A DNA stretch of 64,000 nt. Origin: Mycolicibacterium frederiksbergense (GTDB lineage: Bacteria > Actinomycetota > Actinomycetes > Mycobacteriales > Mycobacteriaceae). The notes beneath the pieces are model-generated. The model did no database searches. It was not told the DNA's origin and saw nothing but the letters and a program-made list of their open reading frames with translations. Shown piece by piece: positions 56,424-64,000 of this stretch. A program made the position numbers and the translations under genes. The stretch's first letter is position 1; each line of letters begins with the position of its first letter. The stretch covers positions 248,001 to 312,000 of the forward strand of contig NZ_CP038799.1 in assembly GCF_012223425.1 (NCBI RefSeq), given 5' to 3'.

Positions 56424-57068
56424 TCAGTCCTCCCAGGACGCCGCGGTTCCCCACAGCGCGCTCAGCCACAGCCGTTCCAGCACATCGATCGCGCGTGCCG
56501 GGTCGGTACCGCGCCCGACGAACGCCGCGTCGTGGGACAGCGTCATCGCGGTGGTCGCGGTCAGCATGCGGACCAGGGCCGGGATGTCATCGGAGATGGG
56601 CCGGGTGCCCTTGCGCACCTCGTCCTCGACGACGCCGACGATCTTGGCGATCACCAGGTCCTCGAAGTCGTTCATGATGGCCGCGATCTGCTTGTCGGTG
56701 GCCTGCGCGGCGGTGCAGGCCGCCATGATCGGGTCGTTGGTGGCGAAAACGGCGGCCGCACTGCCGACCATCCGCTTGGCGAACGCGGCGGGCGACTCCC
56801 CGGGGTCGCGCGGGGCGAAGTTGTGGGTCAGCACATCCAGTTCGGCCAGGGCGTCCTTGACGATGAAGGCCAGTACTTCGTATTTGGAGTCGAAGTAGAA
56901 ATAGAAGCCCGACCGGGCCACTCCGGCGCGTTCGCTGATCATGCTCACCGACAGGTCGGCAAAGGGCTTGGTGCCCAGCAGCTCACGCACCGCCTTGACG
57001 ATCGCATCGCGTTGGCGGTCCCCGCGACTGCGCCGCGTCTCGGATTCCGTATCGGGGATGGCGCTCAT
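56424..57068 (-). CDS. TetR-family regulator, Rv3058c-like
   Basis: A 214-residue TetR protein; HTH LSVSMISERAGVARSGFYFYFDSK at about 39-62. ATG 57068 is preferred over an upstream frame that crosses the operator. It is divergent from the first P450 and probably binds the ACTTGAC-N4-GTCAAGT palindrome that occurs before each P450. Confidence 0.9.
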   Translation of the reverse strand: MSAIPDTESETRRSRGDRQRDAIVKAVRELLGTKPFADLSVSMISERAGVARSGFYFYFDSKYEVLAFIVKDALAELDVLTHNFAPRDPGESPAAFAKRMVGSAAAVFATNDPIMAACTAAQATDKQIAAIMNDFEDLVIAKIVGVVEDEVRKGTRPISDDIPALVRMLTATTAMTLSHDAAFVGRGTDPARAIDVLERLWLSALWGTAASWED

Positions 57069-57103
57069 GGCACTAAACCTTTGCACCGCGCCACGCCAGA
57101 ACA

Positions 57104-57138
57104 AAACTTGACATGCGTCAAGTCTGGCATACAGGATG
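57104..57138 (+). promoter_or_regulatory. Operator-promoter block of the first P450
   Basis: ACTTGAC-N4-GTCAAGT (57106-57123) is a perfect 7-bp inverted repeat that overlaps a consensus -35 TTGACA (57108-57113). A CAGGAT -10 lies 18 bp further. The whole block matches 58700-58734 at 31 of 35 bases. It is the likely binding site of the divergent TetR protein. Confidence 0.75.
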
Positions 57139-57202
57139 GTTTCGAGAGTGAGATCCGCCACACGGCCCTGTTGGCGGAAGGACCTTCTGAGGAGCGTTGA
57201 CG

Positions 57203-58684
57203 ATGTCGACCATCAGTACCCCGAGCTACCTGCTGGATCAGGCCAAACGACGGTTCACCCCGACGGTCAACACGATCCCCGGCATGGGCGCCATCGAGAA
57301 GCGTTTGCTCAACCACGAGTGGAAGCAGCACATCCTGGCCGAACCCCCGGCGGGCAGCGGGCTCAAGGCCATCGCCGGCGATTCGGGCCTGCCACTGGTC
57401 GGGCACATCATCGAGATGTTCCGCGAGGGTGCCGACTTCCCGCTGCACCTCTACAACACCCGCGGCCCCATCACGTTTGCCGATTCGCCGATCCTGCCCT
57501 CCATCGTGGCGCTCGGCCCGGATGCCACCCAGACGATCTTCTCCAACCGGAACAAGGATTATTCGCAGAAGGGCTGGCATCCGGTCATCGGCCCGTTCTT
57601 CAACCGCGGGCTGATGATGCTGGATTTCGAGGAACACATGTTCCACCGCCGCATCATGCAGGAGGCGTTCACCAGGACCCGACTGACCGGCTACGTCGAG
57701 CACATCGACCAGGTCGCCACCGCCGAGGTCGCGGCCTGGCCGACCGATGACGCCCGCTTCCTGTTCCACCCCGCCATGAAGGAACTGACCCTGGACATCG
57801 CCTCGGTGGTGTTCATGGGCCACGAGCACGGCGGGCACGACCACGAGCTGGTCACCAAGGTCAACGATGCGTTCGCCACCACCACCCGCTCGGGCGGGGC
57901 GATCCTGCGGTTCAGCGTGCCCCCGTTCAAGTGGTGGCAGGGGCTGCGCGCCCGCAAGGTGCTGGAGGACTACTTCGTCGAGCGCATCAAGGAGCGCCGC
58001 AACTCGGGCGGCACCGACATGTTGTCGGTGCTCTGCCACACCAGCGATGACGACGGGAACTCGTTCTCCGACGAAGACATCGTCAACCACATGATCTTCC
58101 TGATGATGGCCGCGCACGACACCTCGACGTCGACGACGACGACCATCGCCTACAACCTGGCCGCCCACCCGGAGTGGCAGCAGCGCTGCCGTGACGAGTC
58201 CGACCGGCTCGGCGACGGCCCGCTCGACATCGAGGCGCTCGACAAGCTGGAGACCCTCGATCTGGTGATCAACGAGTCACTGCGCATGGTGACACCGTTG
58301 CCGTTCAACATGCGCCAAACCGTCCGCGACACCGATCTGCTCGGGTACTACGTGCCCGCCGGCACCAACGTGGTGACCTGGCCGGGGATGAACCACCGAC
58401 TGCCCGAGTTGTGGACAGACCCGGACAAGTTCGACCCGGACCGCTTCGCCGAGCCGCGCAGCGAACACAAGAAACACCGCTACGCCTTCGCGCCCTTCGG
58501 CGGCGGCGCGCACAAGTGCATCGGCATGGTCTTCGGCCAGCTGGAGATCAAGACGATCGTGCACCGGATGCTGCGCAATTACCGGCTGGAACTGGTCAAG
58601 CCCGGCTACACCCCGAAATGGGACAACGGCGGGATGCCGGTGCCGATGGACGGCATGCCAATCATCTTGCGCGCCATCCGCTGA
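57203..58684 (+). CDS. Cytochrome P450, CYP136-like (copy 1)
   Basis: A 493-residue P450. I-helix MMAAHDTSTSTT, ExxR in INESLRM, heme motif FGGGAHKCIGMVFGQ with the Cys ligand near residue 440. The long N-terminus (TPSYLLDQAKRRFTPTVN) and length match Rv3059/CYP136. ATG 57203 has GAGGAG seven bases upstream; TTG 57197 is an alternative aligned with copy 2. Substrate is unknown; sterol- or terpene-like compounds are possible. The gene is one half of a tandem duplication. Confidence 0.93.
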   Translation: MSTISTPSYLLDQAKRRFTPTVNTIPGMGAIEKRLLNHEWKQHILAEPPAGSGLKAIAGDSGLPLVGHIIEMFREGADFPLHLYNTRGPITFADSPILPSIVALGPDATQTIFSNRNKDYSQKGWHPVIGPFFNRGLMMLDFEEHMFHRRIMQEAFTRTRLTGYVEHIDQVATAEVAAWPTDDARFLFHPAMKELTLDIASVVFMGHEHGGHDHELVTKVNDAFATTTRSGGAILRFSVPPFKWWQGLRARKVLEDYFVERIKERRNSGGTDMLSVLCHTSDDDGNSFSDEDIVNHMIFLMMAAHDTSTSTTTTIAYNLAAHPEWQQRCRDESDRLGDGPLDIEALDKLETLDLVINESLRMVTPLPFNMRQTVRDTDLLGYYVPAGTNVVTWPGMNHRLPELWTDPDKFDPDRFAEPRSEHKKHRYAFAPFGGGAHKCIGMVFGQLEIKTIVHRMLRNYRLELVKPGYTPKWDNGGMPVPMDGMPIILRAIR

Positions 58685-58699
58685 ACGCACCCCGACACC

Positions 58700-58734
58700 A
58701 AACTTGACAGGCGTCAAGTGCGGCGTACAGGATG
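58700..58734 (+). promoter_or_regulatory. Operator-promoter block of the second P450
   Basis: ACTTGAC-N4-GTCAAGT (58702-58719) with TTGACA -35 and CAGGAT -10 repeats the block at 57104-57138. The duplication therefore covered the promoter as well as the gene, and both copies remain under the same control. Confidence 0.75.
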
Positions 58735-58795
58735 TCTGCAAACAGTGACATCGACCACAGGTCTGTCCGCACGACCAGTTTGAGGAGCTCCGTCA

Positions 58796-60289
58796 GTGAC
58801 GATCACGAGCAAGCCGACCATCAGCACCCCGGCCTACCTGATGGATCAGGCCAAGCGAAAGTTCACCCCCACGCTGAACAACATGCCCGGCCTCGGCTCG
58901 GTCGAAAAGCGGCTGCGGCAACACGACTTCAAGCAGTTCGTGCTGGCCGAACCGCCTGCGGGCAGCGGACTGAAGCCGGTGATGGGCGACTCGGGTGTGC
59001 CCATCCTGGGTCACATGATCGAGACGTTCCGGGCCGGTCCGGAGTATCTGCTCGAGGTGTACAAGAAGTTCGGCCCGGTGCACTACGCCTACTCCCCCGC
59101 GCTGCCCAGCGTGGCCGCGCTCGGGCCGGACGCCACCCAGGCGGTGTTCTCGAACCGCAACAAGGATTTCTCGCAGAAGGGCTGGGATCCGGTCATCGGG
59201 CCCTTCTTCAACCGCGGGCTGATGATGCTCGACTTCGACGAGCACATGTTCCACCGCCGCATCATGCAGGAGGCCTTCACCCGCTCCCGGCTCACGGGCT
59301 ATGTCGAGCACATCGACCGGGTGGCATCGGCGGTCATCGCCGGGGACTGGGTGGAAAACGATGCCCGCTTCCTCTTCTACCCGGCGGTCAAGGAACTGAC
59401 GCTGGACATCGCCTCGGTGGTGTTCATGGGACATGAGCCCGGCAGCGACAAGGAACTGGTGACCAAGGTCAACGACGCGTTCACCATGACCACCCGCGCG
59501 GGCGGCGCCATCGTCCGCACCGGCGTGCCGCCGTTCAAGTGGTGGCGGGGTCTGCAGGCCCGAAAGGTCCTCGACCACTACTTCGAGGAGCGGGTCAAGG
59601 AGAAGCGCGGTTCCGACGGCACCGACATGCTCACGGTGCTCTGTCAGACCGCCGACGAGGACGGCAACACGTTCACCGATCAGGACATCGTCAACCACAT
59701 GATCTTCCTGATGATGGCCGCGCACGACACGTCCACCTCGACGCTGACCACGATGGTGTACCACCTGGCCGCCAACCCGGAATGGCAGGAACGCTGTCGC
59801 GAGGAGAGCGACCGCCTCGGCGACGGACCGCTCGACATCGAGGCCCTGGACAAGCTGGAAACCCTGGACCTGGTCATCAATGAGGCTCTGCGCCTGGTCA
59901 CTCCGCTGCCCTTCAATGTGCGCTCCACCGTGCGCGACACCGAACTGCTCGGCCACTTCATCCCCGCCAACACGAACGTGGTGACCTGGCCGTCGATCAA
60001 CCATCACCTGCCCGAACTGTGGACCGACCCGGAGAAGTTCGACCCGGACCGCTTCGCCGAGCCGCGCAATGAGCACAAACGGCACCGCTACGCGTTTGCG
60101 CCGTTCGGCGGCGGCGCGCACAAGTGCATCGGCATGGTCTTCGGCCAACTGGAGATCAAGACCGTCATGCACCGGCTGCTGCGCAAGTACCGCCTGGAGC
60201 CGCCGTACCCCGGCTACAAGGCGAAGCTGGACTACGCCGGCATGCCGGTGCCGATGGACGGTATGCCGGTCATCCTGCGACCGCTCTGA
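58796..60289 (+). CDS. Cytochrome P450, CYP136-like (copy 2)
   Basis: A 497-residue P450 closely similar to copy 1 throughout: MDQAKRKFTPTLNNMPG, MMAAHDTSTSTLTT, INEALRLVTP and FGGGAHKCIGMVFGQ. GTG 58796 follows GAGGAG. Differences cluster in regions likely to face substrate (around residues 75-110 and 230-240), so the copies may have different specificities. The stop overlaps the next gene (TGATG). Confidence 0.93.
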   Translation: MTITSKPTISTPAYLMDQAKRKFTPTLNNMPGLGSVEKRLRQHDFKQFVLAEPPAGSGLKPVMGDSGVPILGHMIETFRAGPEYLLEVYKKFGPVHYAYSPALPSVAALGPDATQAVFSNRNKDFSQKGWDPVIGPFFNRGLMMLDFDEHMFHRRIMQEAFTRSRLTGYVEHIDRVASAVIAGDWVENDARFLFYPAVKELTLDIASVVFMGHEPGSDKELVTKVNDAFTMTTRAGGAIVRTGVPPFKWWRGLQARKVLDHYFEERVKEKRGSDGTDMLTVLCQTADEDGNTFTDQDIVNHMIFLMMAAHDTSTSTLTTMVYHLAANPEWQERCREESDRLGDGPLDIEALDKLETLDLVINEALRLVTPLPFNVRSTVRDTELLGHFIPANTNVVTWPSINHHLPELWTDPEKFDPDRFAEPRNEHKRHRYAFAPFGGGAHKCIGMVFGQLEIKTVMHRLLRKYRLEPPYPGYKAKLDYAGMPVPMDGMPVILRPL

Positions 60290-60675
60290 TGAATACCGCT
60301 CCCGCACAGCGCGACCGCGTCGCGGACGCGGGCATCCTGTCGCTGGCGGCCATGCGCATCGGCATCGGCGCCCTGGCCTGGGTGCGACCGGACGCGGCCT
60401 CGGCGCTGTTCGGTTTCGGCCGCCCCGACGGTCAGGCGCGGTATCTGTGGCGGTTGTTCGGCGTGCGCGATGTGGTGGTCGGGCTGGGCACCGTGACGTC
60501 CTCGGGTTCCCGTCGACGGACGTGGGCGCGGGTCGGGCTGGCCTGTGATGTCGCCGACGGCGCGGCCGGCGCATTGGGCCGCGGCGAGGTCAAACCCCTC
60601 AGCGCCGCGGCGATGGTCGGTGTCCCCGCGGCCGCCGTCGCATTCGGCGCGTGGGCGCTGCGCCCCGGACGCTAG
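60289..60675 (+). CDS. Small membrane protein, DUF4267-like
   Basis: A 128-residue protein with about three to four hydrophobic segments (ILSLAAMRIGIGALAWV, FGVRDVVVGLGTVTS, AAMVGVPAAAVAFGAWAL). The LWRLFGVRDVVVGLG motif resembles DUF4267. It is translationally coupled to P450 copy 2. The function is unknown; a membrane partner for the P450 system is speculative. Confidence 0.72.
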   Translation: MNTAPAQRDRVADAGILSLAAMRIGIGALAWVRPDAASALFGFGRPDGQARYLWRLFGVRDVVVGLGTVTSSGSRRRTWARVGLACDVADGAAGALGRGEVKPLSAAAMVGVPAAAVAFGAWALRPGR

Positions 60676-60684
60676 ATACCTGCC

Positions 60685-60745
60685 GCCGAAACGGTATTCC
60701 GGAAGGCGTTCGGTCGAACTTTCCCGTCTGGAATACAGTTTCGGC
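60685..60745. repeat. 61-bp palindromic element between convergent genes
   Basis: GCCGAAACGGTATTCC (60685-60700) and GGAATACAGTTTCGGC (60730-60745) match at 15 of 16 positions. The spacer folds further (GGAA/TTCC and GTTCG-GT-CGAAC). The whole element can make one long hairpin on either strand, between convergent genes ending at 60675 and 60748. A bidirectional termination role is likely, but there is no U-run. Confidence 0.75.
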
Positions 60746-60747
60746 CG

Positions 60748-61218
60748 CTAGACGACGAGCCGGTTGGCGCAGGCGATGACGGCACGCAGTGCGGACTGGT
60801 TCGGGCATTCCGACCAGCCGATCGCCCATTCGGTGTCCACTCCGTCGGTGCCGCGGATGAACGTCGCGGTCTGCCCGCCGGCCTGCAGCTGGTGGAAGTT
60901 CAGCATCTCGACGGCGATGCCGTGTTCGTACAGCATGGCGGTCAGCGCCCCGAGCGGGCCCGACGCGGTGGCGGACGCGATGATGGTGCGCTCACCGATG
61001 GCGATGGCGGCCCGATAGGTGTGCGCGTGGCGGCGACCGGCTGTCCGGTCCGCTTGCTCCCACTGGCTCAGATGCAGCGGCCCGGCGCTGGAACCGAAGG
61101 TGTCCGCGACGTCATCCCAGGACATCTCGGCGGCCAGATCGCGCAGTCCGCGCGGCAGGGGTGCGTCGAAGAAGTCCGCGAAGCGGGGGCTCGCGATGGT
61201 GGTGGTGTGAGTGTTCAT
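60748..61218 (-). CDS. Free-standing LeuA regulatory (allosteric) domain protein
   Basis: A 156-residue product matches the C-terminal regulatory domain of actinobacterial 2-isopropylmalate synthase (LeuA) and lacks the catalytic TIM barrel. SWDDVADTFGSSAG resembles the linker helix of LeuA. ASATASGPLGALTAMLYEHG corresponds to the GSGNGPLAAFVHAL segment that forms the leucine site. WAIGWSECPNQSALRAVIAC resembles the final VWGVGIAPSITTASLRAVV strand-helix. It could bind leucine or partner with full LeuA. ATG 61218 is chosen. Its leader carries an Ile-Leu-Val-Val attenuator. Confidence 0.85.
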   Translation of the reverse strand: MNTHTTTIASPRFADFFDAPLPRGLRDLAAEMSWDDVADTFGSSAGPLHLSQWEQADRTAGRRHAHTYRAAIAIGERTIIASATASGPLGALTAMLYEHGIAVEMLNFHQLQAGGQTATFIRGTDGVDTEWAIGWSECPNQSALRAVIACANRLVV

Positions 61219-61352
61219 GTGCCGGTCTTCTCTGCTCAAAGGGAGCGACCGACGGGTAGTAGCGTCCGACCCACAGCGGGGGGTCGGTCTGGATCAGACC
61301 CCGCTGCGGGTGCTGGCTACTACGAGAATGTGATGCACGATCGCCGAGGTTA
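61219..61352 (-). promoter_or_regulatory. Branched-chain amino acid leader-peptide attenuator
   Basis: A -10 TAACCT (61347-61352) lies eight bases before the leader GTG, so the leader peptide is probably leaderless. Val-Val codons with the next two bases (GTAGTAGC; plus-strand 61316-61323) are the exact complement of GCTACTAC (plus-strand 61256-61263) near the gene start. Two further, mutually exclusive hairpins occur between: AGCGGGG/CCCCGCT including the leader stop, and CCGACCC/GGGTCGG. Ribosome stalling on Ile/Leu/Val codons would shift the balance. The style matches LEU-type elements before actinobacterial leuA. Confidence 0.7.
61294..61338 (-). CDS. Leader peptide MHHILVVASTRSGV
   Basis: The 14-residue leader contains consecutive Ile-Leu-Val-Val codons near its start. 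GTG 61338 has no SD and sits at the predicted transcription start. The stop codon lies in the loop side of a GC-rich hairpin. It is a control peptide for the LeuA-like gene 75 nt downstream, not a functional product. Confidence 0.7.
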   Translation of the reverse strand: MHHILVVASTRSGV

Positions 61353-61403
61353 GACCTGTCGGGCGGGTGCGCGCAACTCCTTTGAATAGTTGAAGATGGC
61401 CCG

Positions 61404-62153
61404 GTGACATGGGCCGATTTCGTGCTGCTGTTCGCCGCCGGTATCGGTGGCGGGCTGGCGGGCAGCATCGCCGGCCTGGCCTCGGTATCCACCTACCCGG
61501 CACTGTTGATGGTCGGCCTGCCGCCGGTGACCGCCAACGTGACGAACACCGCGGCCCTGGTGTTCAACACCTTCGGCTCGGTGCGGGGCTCACTGCCCGA
61601 ACTCGCCGGCCAGGGCCCGCAGCTCAAGCGGCTGGTCCCGATGGGTGCACTCGGCGGGCTCGCGGGCGCGGTGCTGCTGCTGTCCATCCCGTCGGAGGGA
61701 TTCGAGAACGCGGTGCCCATCCTGCTCGCGGTGGCCGCGGTGGCGATCGCACTGCCCCGGGGCAAGGACACCGGTGTGGCGCCGACGCTGGCGCGCACCA
61801 TCTTGCGGGCCGTCATCGTCGGCGTCATCTGCGTGTACGGCGGGTTCTTCGGCGCCGCAGCGGGAGTGTTGCTGCTGGCGCTGTTCCTGCGCACCGGCGG
61901 CACCACCCTCGCCCACGCCAACGCGACCAAGAACGTGGTACTCGGCGCGTCGAACGGCACCGCCGCGGTGGTGTTCGCAATCGTCGCGCCGGTGCACTGG
62001 CCGGCCGTGGCGGCGATGGGCGTCGGCTGTCTCATCGGCTCCCGACTCGGCCCGATCGTGGTGCGGCATGCGCCCGCCACCCCGCTGCGCCTGCTGATCG
62101 CCGTCGCCGGCCTGGCGCTGGCGGTCAAGCTGGGCCTCGACACCTACCACTGA
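61404..62153 (+). CDS. TauE/SafE (TSUP) family permease
   Basis: A 249-residue membrane protein with about seven to eight helices. GIGGGLAGSIAGLASVSTYPALL and GVICVYGGFFGAAAGVLLLALF are the two repeated TSUP motifs, each followed by an Asn-rich NTAALVFNTFG or NATKNVVLGASNG segment. TSUP proteins export sulfite, sulfonates or organic acids. The start is GTG 61404. It is divergent from the LeuA-domain gene, so its substrate might be linked to branched-chain metabolism; this is speculative. Confidence 0.88.
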   Translation: MTWADFVLLFAAGIGGGLAGSIAGLASVSTYPALLMVGLPPVTANVTNTAALVFNTFGSVRGSLPELAGQGPQLKRLVPMGALGGLAGAVLLLSIPSEGFENAVPILLAVAAVAIALPRGKDTGVAPTLARTILRAVIVGVICVYGGFFGAAAGVLLLALFLRTGGTTLAHANATKNVVLGASNGTAAVVFAIVAPVHWPAVAAMGVGCLIGSRLGPIVVRHAPATPLRLLIAVAGLALAVKLGLDTYH

Positions 62154-62156
62154 GCG

Positions 62157-63509
62157 TCAGTTCTCGTAGTCCAGGCAGCTTTCGGCTCCGTTGATGACAC
62201 CCTCGCGGAACGCCCGTACCCGGTCGAACCCGGCACCCTGGCGGTCGGCGTCGCCGTCACCGCGGAACACCAGCAGCGCCTTGATGCCCTCGTCGAGATC
62301 GCCCGGTGAGATCTGCCAGGAGCTGGTTTCGGCCCGGTTGTGCAGGATCACGCTGGCGGTGTACCCGCCGGCCAGGCAGTCGGCGCGCAGGGTGGAGGTC
62401 TTCTCATCGGAATCGTCGCCAAGGCGGCTCAGCGCGGCCAGACCGTACTGGGTGGCCAGCAGCGTGGACACCGCGTAGTCCCCACCCTGGTCGTACACGT
62501 GCGGCATGGTCTCGACATTGTCCCAGCCCACGTAATCGTCTGGGACACAATAGAACAGCGAGTAGCCCTCGGTCGACTGGCTACCGCACATCGGCGGATC
62601 GGCCGGATCGAATGCCTCCAGACCCCGCACCGGTCGCCATGCCCGGCCAGTGAGCTCCGGGTAGAGCTGCGTCCAGTAGTCCTCCAGGTCGTAGGGCACC
62701 CCGTTGACGATCGAGTCGTACGGCGCGTCACCGCCGCTGGCCGCATCCGCGATGTTGTTGAACGGCAGCGCAAGGACCATCGGCTCGTCGTCGCGGTAGT
62801 CCTTGCACCGATCCAGACCGTTGTCGAAACCGTCCTGGAAGGCGCTGACCCGGTCGAACCCGCTGCCGTGCGCGTTCGGGTCGGTCTTGGCCGTGCCCGG
62901 GTTGTCACGCAGGTCGAGCACACCGGCAAGAGCGGTGTCGAGGTCGGCGCTGGTCACCTCGAAGGCACCGGTGTCCTGGGCGTGACGCGCCCACGCACCG
63001 GCGAAGCAGTCCGCCTGCAGTTCCCGGGTGACGGTGCGCGCGGTGAAATGCGCACGAGCCTGGACGGCGTGCGCGAACTCATGGGCCATCACGACCGGGA
63101 TGACGAAGTCCCCGTACTTGGACTGCATATCGGGCAGCAGTACCTGGGCGTCCCAGGCGATGACATCCTCGGTCGCGCAGTAGAAGGCGTTGCCGGCGAC
63201 CTCGTCGGGTTCGGTCGTGCACGGCGGCGCGTCACTGTCCTGTGTGACGGCAAAGTAGCCACCGGCGATCTGCTTGAAATCCTCGCCGTAGAGCTCCGGA
63301 TAGTGCTGCGCCCAGTACTGCTCCAGATCCGCGATCGCCTGGATCGCGATCTGGTTGACCGGCTCAGAGGCATCGCCCTCGATGGTGATGCTGCTGGTGT
63401 CGGGCGACGAACCCTTCTTCTCGGCCGGCGACGGGATCTTCGGCTGGGCAGAACCGCACGCCGAAACGACCAGCACGGCCGCCCCGGCGGCCCACACCTT
63501 GAGATTCAT
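62157..63509 (-). CDS. Neutral zinc metallopeptidase lipoprotein with a degenerate second domain
   Basis: A 450-residue lipoprotein (lipobox VVSAC, Cys18) of the putative neutral zinc metallopeptidase family. The first half has the zinc motif HEFAH (near 143) and ELQADCFAGAWARH. The second half repeats the plan: DLEDYWTQLYPELTG matches DLEQYWAQHYPELYG, RADCLAGGY matches QADCFAGAW, and GAGFDRVRAF matches GSGFDRVSAF. The zinc motif is replaced by ATQYGLAAL, so this half is catalytically dead. ATG 63509 is chosen over TTG 63515. Confidence 0.88.
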   Translation of the reverse strand: MNLKVWAAGAAVLVVSACGSAQPKIPSPAEKKGSSPDTSSITIEGDASEPVNQIAIQAIADLEQYWAQHYPELYGEDFKQIAGGYFAVTQDSDAPPCTTEPDEVAGNAFYCATEDVIAWDAQVLLPDMQSKYGDFVIPVVMAHEFAHAVQARAHFTARTVTRELQADCFAGAWARHAQDTGAFEVTSADLDTALAGVLDLRDNPGTAKTDPNAHGSGFDRVSAFQDGFDNGLDRCKDYRDDEPMVLALPFNNIADAASGGDAPYDSIVNGVPYDLEDYWTQLYPELTGRAWRPVRGLEAFDPADPPMCGSQSTEGYSLFYCVPDDYVGWDNVETMPHVYDQGGDYAVSTLLATQYGLAALSRLGDDSDEKTSTLRADCLAGGYTASVILHNRAETSSWQISPGDLDEGIKALLVFRGDGDADRQGAGFDRVRAFREGVINGAESCLDYEN

Positions 63510-63576
63510 GGGCAAACATTAGCGGGGCATTGCGCAAATTGGATAGGTTGCGCGCCAAATGCGATTTCGGCGCACT

Positions 63577-63597
63577 CGCGACCGCTGAGCGGTCGCG
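63577..63597. terminator. Stable hairpin after the partial SDR gene
   Basis: CGCGACCGC (63577-63585) pairs perfectly with GCGGTCGCG (63589-63597) around TGA. It lies 22 bp past the stop of the leftward SDR gene. The stem is strong but lacks a U-run, a common mycobacterial variant. Confidence 0.5.
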
Positions 63598-63618
63598 GGC
63601 GCGCCGAATCCGCAACGT

Positions 63619-64000
63619 CTACTTGGGGGCGAAGCGCTGCCCGGCGTCCAGCCGCAGGCACTGCCCGTTGAGCATCGGGTTCTCCACGATGGCCAGCGCC
63701 AGCTTGGCGTACTCCTCGGGCTTGCCGAGGCGCTTCGGGAAGGCGGCGTCCTTGGTCAGCACGCTGGCGAACTCGTCCGGGATGCCCTCGGTCAGGCCGG
63801 TCGCGAACAGGCTCGGCGCGATGGCCAGCGCGCGGATGCCCAGGCTGCCCAGGTCCCGCGCCATGGTCAGGCACATGCCGGCGATGGCGGCCTTGGACGC
63901 GGTGTAGGCGATCTGGCCGATCTGGCCCTCGAACGCGGCGATCGAGGCGGTGTTGATGATGACGCCGCGCTCCTCGGCCTCCTCGTCCACCGGGTCGTTC
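63619..64000 (-). CDS. Short-chain dehydrogenase (3-hydroxyacyl-CoA dehydrogenase type II-like), partial
   Basis: The C-terminal part of an SDR; the gene continues past the right edge. Catalytic serine region [10 protein letters not shown], Tyr-Lys in [11 protein letters not shown], and [10 protein letters not shown] after beta-6. The end [17 protein letters not shown] and overall pattern resemble the HSD17B10-type 3-hydroxyacyl-CoA dehydrogenases. The N-terminal cofactor motif is outside the window. Confidence 0.9.
   Translation of the reverse strand, partial: NDPVDEEAEERGVIINTASIAAFEGQIGQIAYTASKAAIAGMCLTMARDLGSLGIRALAIAPSLFATGLTEGIPDEFASVLTKDAAFPKRLGKPEEYAKLALAIVENPMLNGQCLRLDAGQRFAPK

Overview
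The window is high-G+C actinobacterial DNA. Its gene order follows Mycobacterium tuberculosis H37Rv from about Rv3028c to Rv3059: etfA/etfB, Rv3030-Rv3032, Rv3034c-Rv3041c, serB2, ctaD, fecB, adhC, the Rv3046c-like DUF3349 gene, nrdF2, Rv3049c, Rv3050c, nrdE/nrdI/nrdH, Rv3054c-Rv3058c and cyp136. The extra metabolic, transport and regulatory genes placed between these blocks point to a non-tuberculous, probably rapidly growing Mycolicibacterium-type species. Homologue names are recalled from gene order and motifs; no database search was run.

Left part (1-24 kb). The electron transfer flavoprotein genes etfBA face the methylglucose lipopolysaccharide (MGLP) cluster: a methyltransferase, a GH57 glucan branching enzyme broken by two one-base deletions, and a GT4 glycosyltransferase. 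An intact IS30-family element separates these from a leaderless ArsR-like regulator with an SRPBCC gene. The rest of the MGLP-type neighbourhood follows: hexapeptide acyltransferase, beta-propeller lipoprotein, TB22.2-like secreted protein, two methyltransferases, EchA17, NUDIX and an ABC ATPase. A YczE-like membrane protein with a divergent MocR regulator comes next, then serB2, ctaD, fecB, a YciI-like gene and adhC.

First accessory block (25.5-34 kb). A four-gene operon joined by 4-bp overlaps encodes a bicupin and a YagTSR-type molybdenum hydroxylase. It faces a NarL/LuxR response regulator that lies beside a receiver-only protein and a GAF sensor kinase. A small unknown gene and a nucleotidyltransferase-like gene follow.

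Ribonucleotide reductase region (34-51.7 kb). nrdF2 and nrdHIE are split by about 13 kb. Both promoters carry paired NrdR-like boxes with the same 32-nt offset. Between them lie a BVMO with its TetR regulator and a 10-kb accessory block: a geranylgeranyl-reductase-like flavoprotein, a VOC protein, a GntR/FCD regulator with twin GGTATACC operators, a BMP-type ABC importer with an ornithine-cyclodeaminase-like enzyme, a LysR effector domain without HTH beside DUF5997, and a GIY-YIG homing endonuclease directly behind nrdE.

Right part (51.8-64 kb). An FMN reductase and a TetR gene share a perfect operator. The TetR gene is joined to dinB2 (leucine steric gate) and a COG4637-type ATPase. An SDR, a TetR regulator and two tandem CYP136-like P450s follow; each P450 has the same operator-promoter block. 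The most distinctive locus is near 61 kb: a free-standing LeuA regulatory domain behind a leaderless leader peptide with Ile-Leu-Val-Val codons and competing RNA pairings, divergent from a TauE/SafE permease. A duplicated-domain neutral zinc metallopeptidase and a partial SDR end the window. No rRNA, tRNA or CRISPR array was seen.
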